A stretch of DNA of 64,000 bases from CAZVIK01 sp964627045 (lineage in GTDB: Bacteria > Acidobacteriota > Terriglobia > Bryobacterales > Bryobacteraceae), in NCBI GenBank assembly GCA_964627045.1, contig CAZVIK010000002.1:1-64000 (forward strand), read 5' to 3'. The notes beneath the pieces are model-generated. The model was given only the letters and a program-made list of their open reading frames with translations. It was not told the origin of the DNA and ran no database searches. Position numbers and translations under genes: made by a program. Shown piece after piece: positions 17,338 through 27,820 of this stretch; within the stretch, counting starts at the first letter, position 1; every line of letters begins with the position of its first letter.

Positions 17338-18669
17338 CTAGAAATACACGCCCCAGTTGGCGGTGAAGGCGAGGGTGTCCTTCACACGCGGCGTGATAGC
17401 CGCTCCGCGGACCCATCCCAGTCCCAGGCTCAGGTAGTTTCCCCGCGATACGTGAATGGAGTAGCCACCGGTGAAGGAGACAGATCCGCGCCACACCGTC
17501 TGGCCCAGCGCTGCGAGCTTCCCGGTGGTGTGCTCGCTGTGTGTCCGGTACGCACCCACGAAAGACAGCACATCGTCGGGACGCGATTGAAATGGAGCTT
17601 TCTGATAAAGCCGCGCTTCGTAGTAGCGTGAATACGAATTGAACTTGGCCGGCGCCGTCATGACGGTCCCACCGGCAAAAAGCCCGTGGCCCGGATTCTG
17701 CGGATTCGTCTGAAGAAGCTGAAAGTCCGACAGCAAGTAGGCGCAGTAGTTGCCCGATTCCATCCGCCCCGTGACCCGGTTCATGTAGAGTGTGCTGTTG
17801 TGGAGGTAGCCGGCGCGGAACCACACCTGGTTCGATGTGGCGCTCGACGCGCGCTGGTAGCCAGCCTCGTTGATCAGCAGAAGCTTGTTGCCTTTCGGGA
17901 TGAAGCGGAAACCGGTCTGGTTGCGGGCCTGGCTGGCCGCACCACCTGCGGCATCAAGGCTCCTCTGAGCGCCGGTTTTGAAGTAGGTGCGCCCGGGACC
18001 CCGGAAGCGGAGATTGAGCGCCGGCGCCGTCAAGGGGAAGTACGACATGCCGACTTGATAGGGCAGCACGGCGTACACACCTTGCACAGCCGTCGCGGTC
18101 GAGCCGCCCACCTGCATCCCTACAAATTCCAGGTCGTTGCCCATGTAGCCCGCCCTGATCGATATCCCGCGCTCGGCCCACATCTTGTACAGATAGAGCG
18201 TGGATATGGAAATCGTCTTCGGTCCGGCCGGATTCCAGTTGGTCCACCTCCAGGCGGCGCCAATGTTGAGCTGCGCCTCACGCAATCCCAGTTGACGGAG
18301 GTCGAAGGTGAGCACGGGATTCAAGCCCGTAATCCAGGTCGGCCGCTGCCCGATGTAGACCTGCTGGCCGGAGGGAACCGGACCGTCCAGCAGGTTCACC
18401 GAGACACGCGGAAGCGCGGTGACTCGAAATAGCATGCCGTGCTTGAAGAGCGCCCGCCGGAAACTGGTATCGGTTCCCAGGACCGTGTCGGAAAACACCG
18501 GTGCCGCAGCGACCGTCCCAACTAGGTTCAACCCTTCGATCGAGTATTCCGGCGCGCTTGCCGCCTCGACGGGTTCACCCGCGCCCGCGCCGCCTGTTCC
18601 CTGGGGCAGAGCGATGGTCGCGGGCACCAGCGCCGCGATCAAAAGCGTCGTCACGATTCGGAAGTTCAT
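17338..18669 (-). CDS. oprB: OprB-family carbohydrate-type porin
   Basis: 443 aa. A signal peptide (MNFRIVTTLLIAALVPATIALP) is followed by an outer-membrane beta-barrel with alternating hydrophobic strands and a C-terminal Phe (TANWGVYF). The segments TFDLRQLGLREAQLNIGAAWR and YYEARLYQKAPFQSRPDDVLSFVGAYRTHSE match OprB-type selective porins, the second being typical of the barrel's last third. It probably imports sugars or similar solutes. It is the last gene of a likely three-gene operon, 30 bp behind an iron-sulfur flavoprotein and an aldo/keto reductase. Confidence 0.75.
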   Translation of the reverse strand: MNFRIVTTLLIAALVPATIALPQGTGGAGAGEPVEAASAPEYSIEGLNLVGTVAAAPVFSDTVLGTDTSFRRALFKHGMLFRVTALPRVSVNLLDGPVPSGQQVYIGQRPTWITGLNPVLTFDLRQLGLREAQLNIGAAWRWTNWNPAGPKTISISTLYLYKMWAERGISIRAGYMGNDLEFVGMQVGGSTATAVQGVYAVLPYQVGMSYFPLTAPALNLRFRGPGRTYFKTGAQRSLDAAGGAASQARNQTGFRFIPKGNKLLLINEAGYQRASSATSNQVWFRAGYLHNSTLYMNRVTGRMESGNYCAYLLSDFQLLQTNPQNPGHGLFAGGTVMTAPAKFNSYSRYYEARLYQKAPFQSRPDDVLSFVGAYRTHSEHTTGKLAALGQTVWRGSVSFTGGYSIHVSRGNYLSLGLGWVRGAAITPRVKDTLAFTANWGVYF

Positions 18670-18699
18670 GTCTTCGAGTGAGAGCCCGGCGAGCCTTCG

Positions 18700-20377
<1,678 letters not shown>

Positions 20378-20685
20378 CTCTTTGCAATGGTCGAGGCTGC
20401 GATGGCCGCCCGTGGCCAGGTATGTCCCCAGTCTTTCGCATCGTGCCGACATCGAGCTGATTCGGTCGAAACAAGCGCCCGGCGGGCCGCAAGACGAGTG
20501 GAGAAGTCCAGCGCATCCCCGAAGGCCAGCTTCGCCTTTTCGGCGGGCGCTGAACGTCGACCGGCGGCGAACTCCCGCCTCGCGCCATGGGGCAGCGGGA
20601 CGCGTAGCTTTCTGCGCTGCGCACGCTGAGTGGGATGCTCGGCGGACTCCGCCGTCGAGGTGGGACGCGGACCCGGCGGACGTTG
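20378..20685. other. Intergenic stretch upstream of the operator
   Basis: About 300 bp between the operator and the stop of the DUF362 gene. Open frames are shadows of the neighbouring gene or Arg/Pro-rich. I see no RNA, repeat or promoter with confidence. Confidence 0.5.
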
Positions 20686-21705
20686 CTAGGCGGACGGTGC
20701 CAGCGGCACCAACTCGTACTGCCGGGTGCCCATCTGAAGGTTCGCCATGTACTCGAGCTGGCGCAGCCCTCCCCGGCTTTCAATGCGCTCCACCAGGTCG
20801 TGCTTGTGGTTCTCGGGCATGGCGTACACCAGGTCGATGGACGCCTGGTCGATGGCCAAAATGTCGGTGGAAGCGACGATGCCGATGTCGGGACAGGTAG
20901 GCGGTGCACTCTTGGCGTTGCAGTCGCAATCCACCGAGAGATTTTTCAAAACGTTGATGTACGTGATCCGCTTACCAAAGTGCGAAGCGATGGCCTTGCC
21001 CGACTCCACCATGCGTTCCAAAAAGGCCGGCCCTAGTTCCCAATTCGAGCCGTGGATCTGAAGCTTGCCGCCCTGCCCCGACGCGCATCCGATTCCGATG
21101 TTCTTCAACGACCCGCCGAAGCCGCCCATCTGGTGACCCTTGAAGTGAGTGTAGACCAGCATCGAGTCGTAGTTGAGCATGGTCTTGCCCACGGCCACTT
21201 CCGTGAGATGGTTGCCCTTGGCGTAGGACGCGTTCGGCGAAGAGAGATACGCGCGCATGCCGGGCACCGGAATCGTCGCCTCGCCTTCGGCGTCCATAAT
21301 ATCGACCTCGCAGAAGTTGAATCCGTTGGTGGCGATGGTCGTCCGGTGCGACTCAGTCTTGGCCCGCGGACTGCCGTAGAGCACGTTGCATTCGAGGAGT
21401 GTGCTGTTCGGAATCGCTGCCTGCAACCCTTTGATGAACTCCACCGGAAGCAGGTTTGGGCCCTTCGGCTCTCCGCTGTGCAGCTTGATGCCGATCTTGC
21501 CGGTCATCCCTCCGTTGACCTTGGAGTAAAGCTGTAGCAGGCTCTCGGTGCTGATGTCTTTGGTGAAGTAGACCGTGGCCTTGCCCGCCGGGGCGGCGAT
21601 GCCCTGCGTGGCCACTGCGCGGCCCAGCCCGATGCGGCCCAGCGCGGAACCGCCCAGGCCAGCCGCGCAGCCTTTCAGCAGATCACGACGCGAAATGTCT
21701 CTCAT
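20686..21705 (-). CDS. Tat-exported DUF362 protein
   Basis: 339 aa. The Tat signal is SRRDLLKGCAAGLGGSALG. DUF362 features are IGIKLHSGEPKGPNLLP, GGSLKNIGIGCASGQGG and DCDCNAKSAPPTCPDIGIVAS, the last with clustered Cys that may hold a metal or Fe-S centre. Function of the family is unknown; members often sit with ferredoxin-type proteins. ATG 21705 is chosen because AGGAGGGAG lies just upstream and the Tat motif follows. It is 215 bp downstream of the DUF5916 gene on the same strand. Confidence 0.82.
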   Translation of the reverse strand: MRDISRRDLLKGCAAGLGGSALGRIGLGRAVATQGIAAPAGKATVYFTKDISTESLLQLYSKVNGGMTGKIGIKLHSGEPKGPNLLPVEFIKGLQAAIPNSTLLECNVLYGSPRAKTESHRTTIATNGFNFCEVDIMDAEGEATIPVPGMRAYLSSPNASYAKGNHLTEVAVGKTMLNYDSMLVYTHFKGHQMGGFGGSLKNIGIGCASGQGGKLQIHGSNWELGPAFLERMVESGKAIASHFGKRITYINVLKNLSVDCDCNAKSAPPTCPDIGIVASTDILAIDQASIDLVYAMPENHKHDLVERIESRGGLRQLEYMANLQMGTRQYELVPLAPSA

Positions 21706-21750
21706 CCGATGCTCCCTCCTCTGACGACCCAATCCCAGCCATGGCTCACG

Positions 21751-21770
21751 CCGCCGTCCCGCGACGGCGG
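21751..21770 (-). terminator. GC-rich hairpin after the DUF5916 gene
   Basis: CCGCCGTC-ccgc-GACGGCGG is a perfect 8-bp stem with a 4-nt loop between the DUF5916 stop and the DUF362 start. No U-tract follows, so an intrinsic terminator is only possible. Confidence 0.35.
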
Positions 21771-21919
21771 TCCGCAACTACAGGATGGCCCTCCGGCGGC
21801 GGCAACGCAAGCAGCTCTTGGCCAACGGCACCTGTCCCGCGGCGAACCACACCCGCGACGCGGGATCGACTCACGTCCCGATTCAGCATCTGAGCATGGT
21901 CCCGCAGGCCGCCACTGGG

Positions 21920-24223
21920 CTAGAACCTCAGCAGATAGCTCAGCTTCACGAACACCTGCCGGCCGGTGTTGAAATCCGGGAACGAAGTGCGCTGCAACGC
22001 GGGGTTCACCGCCGGGTCCAGTCGCAGGTTGTCGTAGAGGTCCGTATACCCCAAGTGCAGCGCCGTCCCCGGATTCAGCATGTAGGTCGCCAGTGCGTCC
22101 ACTCCGATGCGCTTGGTTTTCTCGCTGCGCATGAGCGCGGCGTTGGGCAGCACGGCCCGGTAGTCCGTGATACAGCGCACTGAGAATCTTCGCGTGAACT
22201 GGTAGTTCGCGTTTGAGCGCAGGATGTGATTATTGAACACCGCCGTCCCGTCGGCCACCCCCGAAAGCCCCGAGCGATCATGGGTCTGCAACCCGCTGTA
22301 GATGTATGTGTTTTCGACCCTTAGGTGCGCACCCGGCCGAAATGTCACGCCCAATGTGGCGGCCGTCCGCTCGCCCAGGAACGGCGTCATGCCCGGCGCA
22401 GGGGTATAGTTGATGCCGGTTCCTTTTTCGAAGGTCGCGTTCGCCGCCATCCAGCCCCACCAATCGGTACTGAAGCTTACGCCGCTGTTGCGGCGGCGGA
22501 ACCCCTTGCCGGCGTACAACTCGTAGAACTGCTCAGACCACACAGCGAGAGTCGTCGAACGGGTCATGGCCACATTGAAGCCGGGTCCCCAACTCCAATC
22601 CTGCAGGCGGTTCTGCCGGTCGTAGTTGATCATGCCCCGAAATTCCGGCCCGTAGCTCTGCACCGTGCGGCCCACCGGCCGCCAGTTGTATCCCGCCGTG
22701 TGCGTCAACTCGCGAATATCCACACGATTGAAATAGCCGAGTTGGGCCCGGAAGTCGGGGCTGCGGTCGGTGTATCGCGTGGTCGACACAAGGTGCCTGC
22801 CCGAGTGACTCCACTCGGCGACGTAGGCGGGGCCGGCCAGACGCTTCCCATCGGCCATTCGAGTATCGCTGGTCATCGCCTGCCCGCGGAAAAACCAGTT
22901 GGGGAGTACTTGCAGGCGCGTGTCCACTGAAAAGACCAGGTTGTGAGTCGACGCGAAATCCTGGGTCGTCGCCATCCCGGCGACGTTGTAGACGCGTGAA
23001 TTCCGCTGAAACTCGCGCTGAATGCGGACGACTCCCACCGGCGATTGACGCCCATGCCGGGGGTCGGTGGACAGTGCCCGCTCGCCCGGCGCGCGGTCGT
23101 CGGCCATCAGCGCGCCGATGGTCCAATTGCCGATCCGCCCGGTCAACCGCGCACCGAGGCTAGGATCGGCGATGCGCCGGGAGAAGAACAACTGCTCGGG
23201 GGTGGCGAAGTAGTTGGCGTTATCCAGGAAGAACGGCCGCTTCTCGGGATAGACCACCTCGTAGCGTTGATTCGTCGTCACCTGCGGCGCGTCGGATTCC
23301 ACCTGGCTAAAGTCCGGGTTCAGCGCGAGGTCCAGCGTGAGGGCGTCCTTCAGAACCACCTTGGCATCCAGCCCCACGCGCCCATCGTTCTCTGTGCGGT
23401 ATTGAGGCACGGCTCCCGGCGCCATATCCAGGTTGCGCGACCGGGAAAACAGCCCGTACGGAATCAACTGCACGTTGCGTCCCGGCGAGATGTCCTCGAT
23501 GCCTTCCATGTAGGCCACCTGCTCGTCGAAGCTGGCCCGCCGGCTGCTGATGTGCGGCCAGGTGGACCACTCGTTGTTCCGGATGATGAACCGGCCTACC
23601 ACCAGCCCCCAGGTCTGTTGCGGGTCGTTTGAAAAACGGATGCTCTTAAACGGGATCGAGTGCAGGGTGACGTAGCCATCCTCGGTGGTCTTCGCTTCGG
23701 AATACCAGAGCGAATCCCAATTGAGGTAGGCGCCCTCACCGGCCACCGAGACGCCGTCCTCCTGCACGCCGTAGGGGTTCACGTTGAACCAGTAGTGGCG
23801 GCGGCGGTCGTTGAAGGTGTCCAGAGTGACGATGGTGCGGTCATCCGATTGAATCTGATCGTGCTTGGTCAGCCGTGCCCGGATCAGCTTCGGATCGTCC
23901 TTGCACACGAAGGCGACGTAGAGATTCTTGTCGTCGTAGGACAGATATGCGGTGGTGGGCTGCGTAGCCGGTTCACCGTCGCCCGGCCGGTACTGCCGGA
24001 AGTCGGTGACGGCGTATTCGGCCTCGCGCGCCACGCCGTTGATGAAGTCCGAAAGCTGCGGCGCCCGGCTCACGCGCGGAATCCGCAGCCGGACCATCTG
24101 CTCGGCAACGATGGCGTCCTGGGCACGCACGGCGGGCGACCCAAGTGCGCAAAGAAGAATGATGGTTGAAAGTCCCCAGCGGATTCCGCGAGGGTTCACC
24201 CGTCTCGTCTTGCGTTTCTGCAC
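21920..24223 (-). CDS. DUF5916 / CBM9-like outer-membrane protein
   Basis: 767 aa. A signal peptide (WGLSTIILLCALGSPAVRAQD) leads to a carbohydrate-binding-family-9-like domain (TTAYLSYDDKNLYVAFVCKD and the DDRTIVTLDTFNDRR segment). A large barrel-like region follows, with EKRPFFLDNANYF and FFSRRI, both hallmarks of DUF5916. It ends in Phe (LSYLLRF), typical of outer-membrane barrels. The GTG at 24223 is used because AAGGAG is correctly spaced and everything upstream in frame lies antisense-like within the previous gene. It follows the Fe-S aldo/keto reductase by 86 bp. Role unknown, perhaps glycan binding or uptake. Confidence 0.78.
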   Translation of the reverse strand: MQKRKTRRVNPRGIRWGLSTIILLCALGSPAVRAQDAIVAEQMVRLRIPRVSRAPQLSDFINGVAREAEYAVTDFRQYRPGDGEPATQPTTAYLSYDDKNLYVAFVCKDDPKLIRARLTKHDQIQSDDRTIVTLDTFNDRRRHYWFNVNPYGVQEDGVSVAGEGAYLNWDSLWYSEAKTTEDGYVTLHSIPFKSIRFSNDPQQTWGLVVGRFIIRNNEWSTWPHISSRRASFDEQVAYMEGIEDISPGRNVQLIPYGLFSRSRNLDMAPGAVPQYRTENDGRVGLDAKVVLKDALTLDLALNPDFSQVESDAPQVTTNQRYEVVYPEKRPFFLDNANYFATPEQLFFSRRIADPSLGARLTGRIGNWTIGALMADDRAPGERALSTDPRHGRQSPVGVVRIQREFQRNSRVYNVAGMATTQDFASTHNLVFSVDTRLQVLPNWFFRGQAMTSDTRMADGKRLAGPAYVAEWSHSGRHLVSTTRYTDRSPDFRAQLGYFNRVDIRELTHTAGYNWRPVGRTVQSYGPEFRGMINYDRQNRLQDWSWGPGFNVAMTRSTTLAVWSEQFYELYAGKGFRRRNSGVSFSTDWWGWMAANATFEKGTGINYTPAPGMTPFLGERTAATLGVTFRPGAHLRVENTYIYSGLQTHDRSGLSGVADGTAVFNNHILRSNANYQFTRRFSVRCITDYRAVLPNAALMRSEKTKRIGVDALATYMLNPGTALHLGYTDLYDNLRLDPAVNPALQRTSFPDFNTGRQVFVKLSYLLRF

Positions 24224-24250
24224 TCCTTCTCCTTTGGCGGGAAGCCTGCA

Positions 24251-24282
24251 CGGCGCGCCGCAGCCCAGCACACGGCGCGCCG
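24251..24282 (-). terminator. Inverted repeat between the Fe-S reductase and DUF5916 genes
   Basis: CGGCGCGCCG occurs at 24251-24260 and 24273-24282; each copy is itself palindromic and the two can pair. ATAACGG (24291-24297) and CCGTTAT (24307-24313) form a second inverted repeat over the reductase stop codon. These may attenuate read-through. No U-tract is present. Confidence 0.35.
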
Positions 24283-24309
24283 CCTGCTGCATAACGGGGG
24301 GCCGGTCCG

Positions 24310-25461
24310 TTATGCGAACAATTCCTGTGCCCGCATCAGGCGCTCCTGTATGTGCACGCCGTTCGGACACTTCACGACGCACTCCGAGCACTCCCCGCAG
24401 CGGGCTGCGCGAGCTCTTGCCGGCAGCGTCTGGAAGTGCTCGCGCCCGAGCGCAAACTGCCCGTAGAAGTCGCTGTAGGACAGATACCGGATCGTCTCCG
24501 GCACGGCCGCGCCCTGCGGGCACTGCCCGCTGCACTGGTAGCACATGCGGCAATAGAGCGGGCGCACATCCTCGTTAATGCCAGCGAGCAGCTTCTCTTC
24601 CGGCGCGCCGAACGGTTCCGACATCGCGCGGAAGTTCTCTTCGAGTTGATCCGTGTCCGTCATGCTGGGTATCGTGCTCCCGAAGCGCTGGTCGCGCAAC
24701 ACCCACTTGAGCGCGGCCAGCGGGCCGCCCGGTTGAGCGGTGCGGTCGGGTCCGCTCACGGTGAAGCCGAACGCCCGGCTGGCCGGCGCCATCACCTTCA
24801 TCGCCACCAGTCCGATGCCCGCTCTGGTGAGCCGGTCGTAGGCGGCGTCATTCGCGCTCCCGACGGCAAAGTTGTAGACGCTCAAGACCACATCGAACTT
24901 GCCGATCTGGAGGATCCGGTCCGTCATGACATTGGGGTTGTGCGTGCTGATGCCGATGTGCCGGATCTTGCCCTGTTTCTTCGCGTCCTCCCACACCGGA
25001 ATGATCTCGTCGGGAACCTGTGCCGCCGTGTCACGGTTGTGTACGTACCAAATGTCCAGGTAGTCTGTGCCCAGTTCTTTCAGGCTGGTATCGAGGTCGG
25101 AGCGCGCCTCGGCGGCGGTCATCGCGTGCGACTTGCTCGACAGGACCACCTTCTGGCGGTTGCCCTTCAGCGCCCCGCCGACCATCCGCTCATTATTGCC
25201 GCGCGCATACCCGCGTGCCGTGTCGAAGTAGGTGATGCCCATATCGACAGCCCGCGAGATGACCGTCGGATCTGAAGTGACCATGCAGCCGAAGCCAACC
25301 GAGGTCACCTTCAGCCCGGTCCTGCCCAGCACACGATACGAAAGCGCCCCAGACGACGGACTGGCCACCGGCGCCTGTGGCCGTTGAGGCACCGCCAACG
25401 CCGCCGTCGGCAACGTCAAGCCAGCCGCCAGGAAGTTCCTACGGGAAGCACGCGAATTCAT
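24310..25461 (-). CDS. Tat-exported aldo/keto reductase with two 4Fe-4S motifs
   Basis: 383 aa, same plan as the protein at 12526-13737. It has Tat signal SRRNFLAAG, a reductase barrel with intact tetrad (YFDTARGYA, VVLSSKSHA, IWYVHNRDT) and C-terminal clusters CRMCYQCSGQC and CGECSECVVKCPNG. The C-terminal ends are nearly identical (RVMRAQELFA versus RLMRAQELFA), showing recent common ancestry. GAAGGAA precedes the ATG. It is divergent from the AraC regulator with the direct-repeat operator between them, so activation by that regulator is likely. Confidence 0.88.
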   Translation of the reverse strand: MNSRASRRNFLAAGLTLPTAALAVPQRPQAPVASPSSGALSYRVLGRTGLKVTSVGFGCMVTSDPTVISRAVDMGITYFDTARGYARGNNERMVGGALKGNRQKVVLSSKSHAMTAAEARSDLDTSLKELGTDYLDIWYVHNRDTAAQVPDEIIPVWEDAKKQGKIRHIGISTHNPNVMTDRILQIGKFDVVLSVYNFAVGSANDAAYDRLTRAGIGLVAMKVMAPASRAFGFTVSGPDRTAQPGGPLAALKWVLRDQRFGSTIPSMTDTDQLEENFRAMSEPFGAPEEKLLAGINEDVRPLYCRMCYQCSGQCPQGAAVPETIRYLSYSDFYGQFALGREHFQTLPARARAARCGECSECVVKCPNGVHIQERLMRAQELFA

Positions 25462-25543
25462 AATGTGATTCCTTCGTCAAGATAGGATTCTGCTGCTCAC
25501 TTCCAGACTAGGGACAGACCTCCCGAGCCCGGTATCCCGATCC

Positions 25544-25563
25544 TGCCGAATTCTTGCCTGATT
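25544..25563 (-). promoter_or_regulatory. AraC-type direct-repeat operator between reductase and araC genes
   Basis: TGCCGAATT (25544-25552) and TGCCTGATT (25555-25563) repeat with the same 11-bp period as the site at 20358-20377. It lies 83 bp before the Fe-S reductase start and 70 bp before the AraC start, so it could serve both directions. The conserved flank GGCAGGATC-n-GG-n-TACCGG extends toward the reductase gene at both loci. Confidence 0.68.
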
Positions 25564-25632
25564 CTCCGGATACCCACCGTTCCACTTCACAGTTGCTCGA
25601 TGGAGCGGTTATCCTGGCTCGAGGACACTGGG

Positions 25633-26601
25633 ATGGCCACCTTAACCCGCCGCAGGGCGGACGCCTCTCCGGCGGAGGACCGCGCCCCGGAGCTTCGGGC
25701 CGAACTGGCCCGCAGGATTGCCTGTTTCATCGGCGCAGAGGAGAGACTGCAAACCGCCGTCCCCGGTCTTTGGCTGGCCCGCCGGACGGCGCCGACCGCG
25801 CCGTGCTCGCTGACCTACGAGCCGAGCGTGGCCGTCATCGCTCAGGGCCGAAAAAGCATCGAACTCGGTCGCACGGCTTTCATCTACGATCCGACCCGGT
25901 ACTTGCTCACCTCGGTAGACCTCCCCGTGGTCAGCCGCGTCGTCGAGGCCAGCGAGGAGAAGCCGGCCTTGGCCCTTCTGCTTAGGATCGAGTTGTCCCT
26001 CGTAAGGGATCTCCTTAGGCGGGAGGAGATCGCGGTTGGTGGTGCGCCGCACAACACCCCCGGCATGGCGACCGGGGAGACCACCGAAGAGTTCCTCGGC
26101 GCTTGCTGCCGATTGGTGGATCTGCTGGGGACGCCGCGGGACATCCCCTTCCTCAGCGGCCTGATCCAGCGGGAGATCGTCTACCGGGTGTTGTGCGGCG
26201 AGGCCGGCGCGCGGCTCCGGGCCATCGCCACGGTGGGCGATCAGAGCCAGCGCACCGCCCGGGCCGTTGCCTGGATCCGTGCGAACTACGCCAAGCCGTT
26301 GCGTGTGGAGGAACTGGCGGACTTAGCCGGCATGGGAGTTTCCACCTTCCATCACCACTTCCGGTCGCTCACGGCCATGAGCCCGCTCCAGTATCAGAAA
26401 CACATCCGGTTGCAGGAGGCGCGCGGCCGTATGCTCATCGACGGATTGGACGCCGCTAGTGCCGCCTTCGAGGTCGGCTATGAAAGCGCCAGCCAGTTCA
26501 ACCGCGAGTACAGCCGCCTGTTCGGCCAGCCCCCGNNNNNNNNNNTCCGCGCGCTCCGCTCACCCGCAGCTCCGCCACTGGAGTTGGTCGGCCGCCGGTG
26601 A
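25633..26601 (+). CDS. AraC-family regulator (AraC_N type, YqhC-like)
   Basis: 322 aa. The N-terminal AraC_N domain (about residues 20-190) has PSVAVIAQGRKSIELGRTAFIYDPTRYLLTSVDLPVVSRV. Two helix-turn-helix units form the C-terminus (VEELADLAGMGVSTFHHHFRSLTAMSPLQYQKHIRLQEAR, and AAFEVGYESASQFNREYSRLFGQPP). E. coli YqhC of this group activates aldehyde-reductase genes including an aldo/keto reductase. Ten N (26536-26545) fall after FGQPP, and the resumed frame gives (I)RALR, as in the family's PP-x-R-D-I-R-x-L-R ending, so the frame is probably true. ATG 25633 is preferred to 25600 because GAGGA is suitably placed. Confidence 0.85.
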   Translation: MATLTRRRADASPAEDRAPELRAELARRIACFIGAEERLQTAVPGLWLARRTAPTAPCSLTYEPSVAVIAQGRKSIELGRTAFIYDPTRYLLTSVDLPVVSRVVEASEEKPALALLLRIELSLVRDLLRREEIAVGGAPHNTPGMATGETTEEFLGACCRLVDLLGTPRDIPFLSGLIQREIVYRVLCGEAGARLRAIATVGDQSQRTARAVAWIRANYAKPLRVEELADLAGMGVSTFHHHFRSLTAMSPLQYQKHIRLQEARGRMLIDGLDAASAAFEVGYESASQFNREYSRLFGQPPXXXXRALRSPAAPPLELVGRR

Positions 26602-27052
26602 GAGCGCGCCTGCGGAACGTGCCGCCTTGCGGAAGCGGCCCTTCCACGTTCATCGTCAGCGTCCTTCCATCGGGAGACACGACGCCACGAACAGTCTCGA
26701 TAATCTTGCCATCCTGTCTCCAGACGTCGTCCACCGTGCGACCCTGGATCTTCGAGACGACCCTGGCGTTCTCCATCCCTGCGGGCGTAACCTCTTTGCC
26801 ATCCGACCAAGGCAGGGACACCTTGAGCAGCTTCCCATCGGCGCCGGTCAAGTCGAGGTGGCGCACGCCGTCGGGCGTGAAAGCCAGAGTGAAGTCCCGC
26901 AACGGCGGCCCCGGGTCAAACGACGATTCCGAGGCGTTGTACTTCCATGCTCCGGTGAACGCCGTAATGTGCTGGCCTTGAGCAGTTACCGGGATCAGGC
27001 CACTCGCGAATGCCAGCAGCATCGCGCACCAACGAGTCCGATTCGTTCGCAC
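26498..27052 (-). CDS. Secreted acidobacterial protein of unknown function (3' end uncertain)
   Basis: About 184 aa. GTG 27052 follows GAGGGGGA. The signal peptide is CAMLLAFASGLIPVTAQG. The mature part resembles a family common in acidobacteria: 'GAWKYNASESSFDPGPPLRDFTLAF' in spirit, then ETVRGVVSPDGRTLTMNVEG. Function unknown. The reading frame runs across the 10-N run and overlaps the AraC gene antisense. The part below about 26600 lacks family character, so the real end may lie near 26600 with a sequence error. Confidence is good for residues 1-150 only. Confidence 0.55.
   Translation of the reverse strand: MRTNRTRWCAMLLAFASGLIPVTAQGQHITAFTGAWKYNASESSFDPGPPLRDFTLAFTPDGVRHLDLTGADGKLLKVSLPWSDGKEVTPAGMENARVVSKIQGRTVDDVWRQDGKIIETVRGVVSPDGRTLTMNVEGPLPQGGTFRRRALTGGRPTPVAELRVSGARGXXXXGAGRTGGCTRG
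26536..26545. other. Run of 10 N inside the AraC gene
   Basis: Ten undetermined bases. On the plus strand the frame before and after fits one AraC C-terminus, arguing that exactly ten (or ten plus a multiple of three) bases are missing. Confidence 0.99.
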
Positions 27053-27092
27053 GGCGTATCCCCCTCAGCGCCGAAGCTCGCCTGCCAACGGG

Positions 27093-27809
27093 CTAGATGC
27101 TTCTTCCGCTCAGCGCCGCCACGTCGTCCACTTGCATGGTCTCCTTGACCACGAAGGGTTCGCCGAAGCGCACGCCGATCAGGTTGCCGTAGAAGCGCGC
27201 CACTGCCCCCAACCGCTCGCGGATCTCCTGCTCCTTCGGAAAGAGCGATTGCCCCTCGTCCTGCTCGCCGTACTGGGAACGGTAGGCCAGCAGCGACGCC
27301 ATGCGGCGCTCGAACTCGCCGCTGATGTCGACCACAAACGACGGCGTGACGTTGGCGTAAGACGAGGCGTAGAGGATCTTCCGGGGCCGGTGCGGCTCGC
27401 TATGTTCGTCGATACGCCGCAATCCGGCCAGAAAGCAGGCCTCGTAGCCCATCTCGCAGGCGCGGTAGTGGTCCGGGTGGCGGCCTTCCCAGTAGGGCAG
27501 AATCACCACCTGCGGCCGGAGTTCGCGGATCTTCATGGCCAGAGAGAGCCGCGCCCCCAGCGTGTTTTCCAGCCTTGCATCGGGCATCCGCAGGTTCCCG
27601 CGCCAGGCCAACCGGAGCAACTCCGCCGCGACGTTGGATTCGGCGATCCGGGTGGCCGCGTCCCCGCGCGTGCCCATGTCTCCGGCCGTCAGATCGAGCA
27701 CGCCGGTGCGATACCCCTTTCCAGACATCACCAGCAGCGTGCCGCCGCAAGTCTGCTCGACATCGTCGGGGTGCGCGGCGATCGCCAGGATGTCCACCTG
27801 CGTCTGCAT
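27093..27809 (-). CDS. bshB1: Bacillithiol biosynthesis deacetylase BshB1
   Basis: 238-aa zinc hydrolase of the LmbE/PIG-L family that removes acetyl from GlcNAc-malate in bacillithiol synthesis. Metal motifs are AAHPDDVEQTCGGTL near the N-terminus and GRHPDHYRA at about residue 110. The middle (GDMGTRGDAATRIAES) and end (GVRFGEPF) match BshB1 rather than mycothiol MshB. ATG 27809 has GAGGGTGGG upstream; a GTG at 27824 overlapping the rhomboid stop is the alternative. It is last in a minus-strand run with rhomboid. bshA and bshC are not in the window. Confidence 0.85.
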   Translation of the reverse strand: MQTQVDILAIAAHPDDVEQTCGGTLLVMSGKGYRTGVLDLTAGDMGTRGDAATRIAESNVAAELLRLAWRGNLRMPDARLENTLGARLSLAMKIRELRPQVVILPYWEGRHPDHYRACEMGYEACFLAGLRRIDEHSEPHRPRKILYASSYANVTPSFVVDISGEFERRMASLLAYRSQYGEQDEGQSLFPKEQEIRERLGAVARFYGNLIGVRFGEPFVVKETMQVDDVAALSGRSI

Positions 27810-27820
27810 CGTACCCACCC

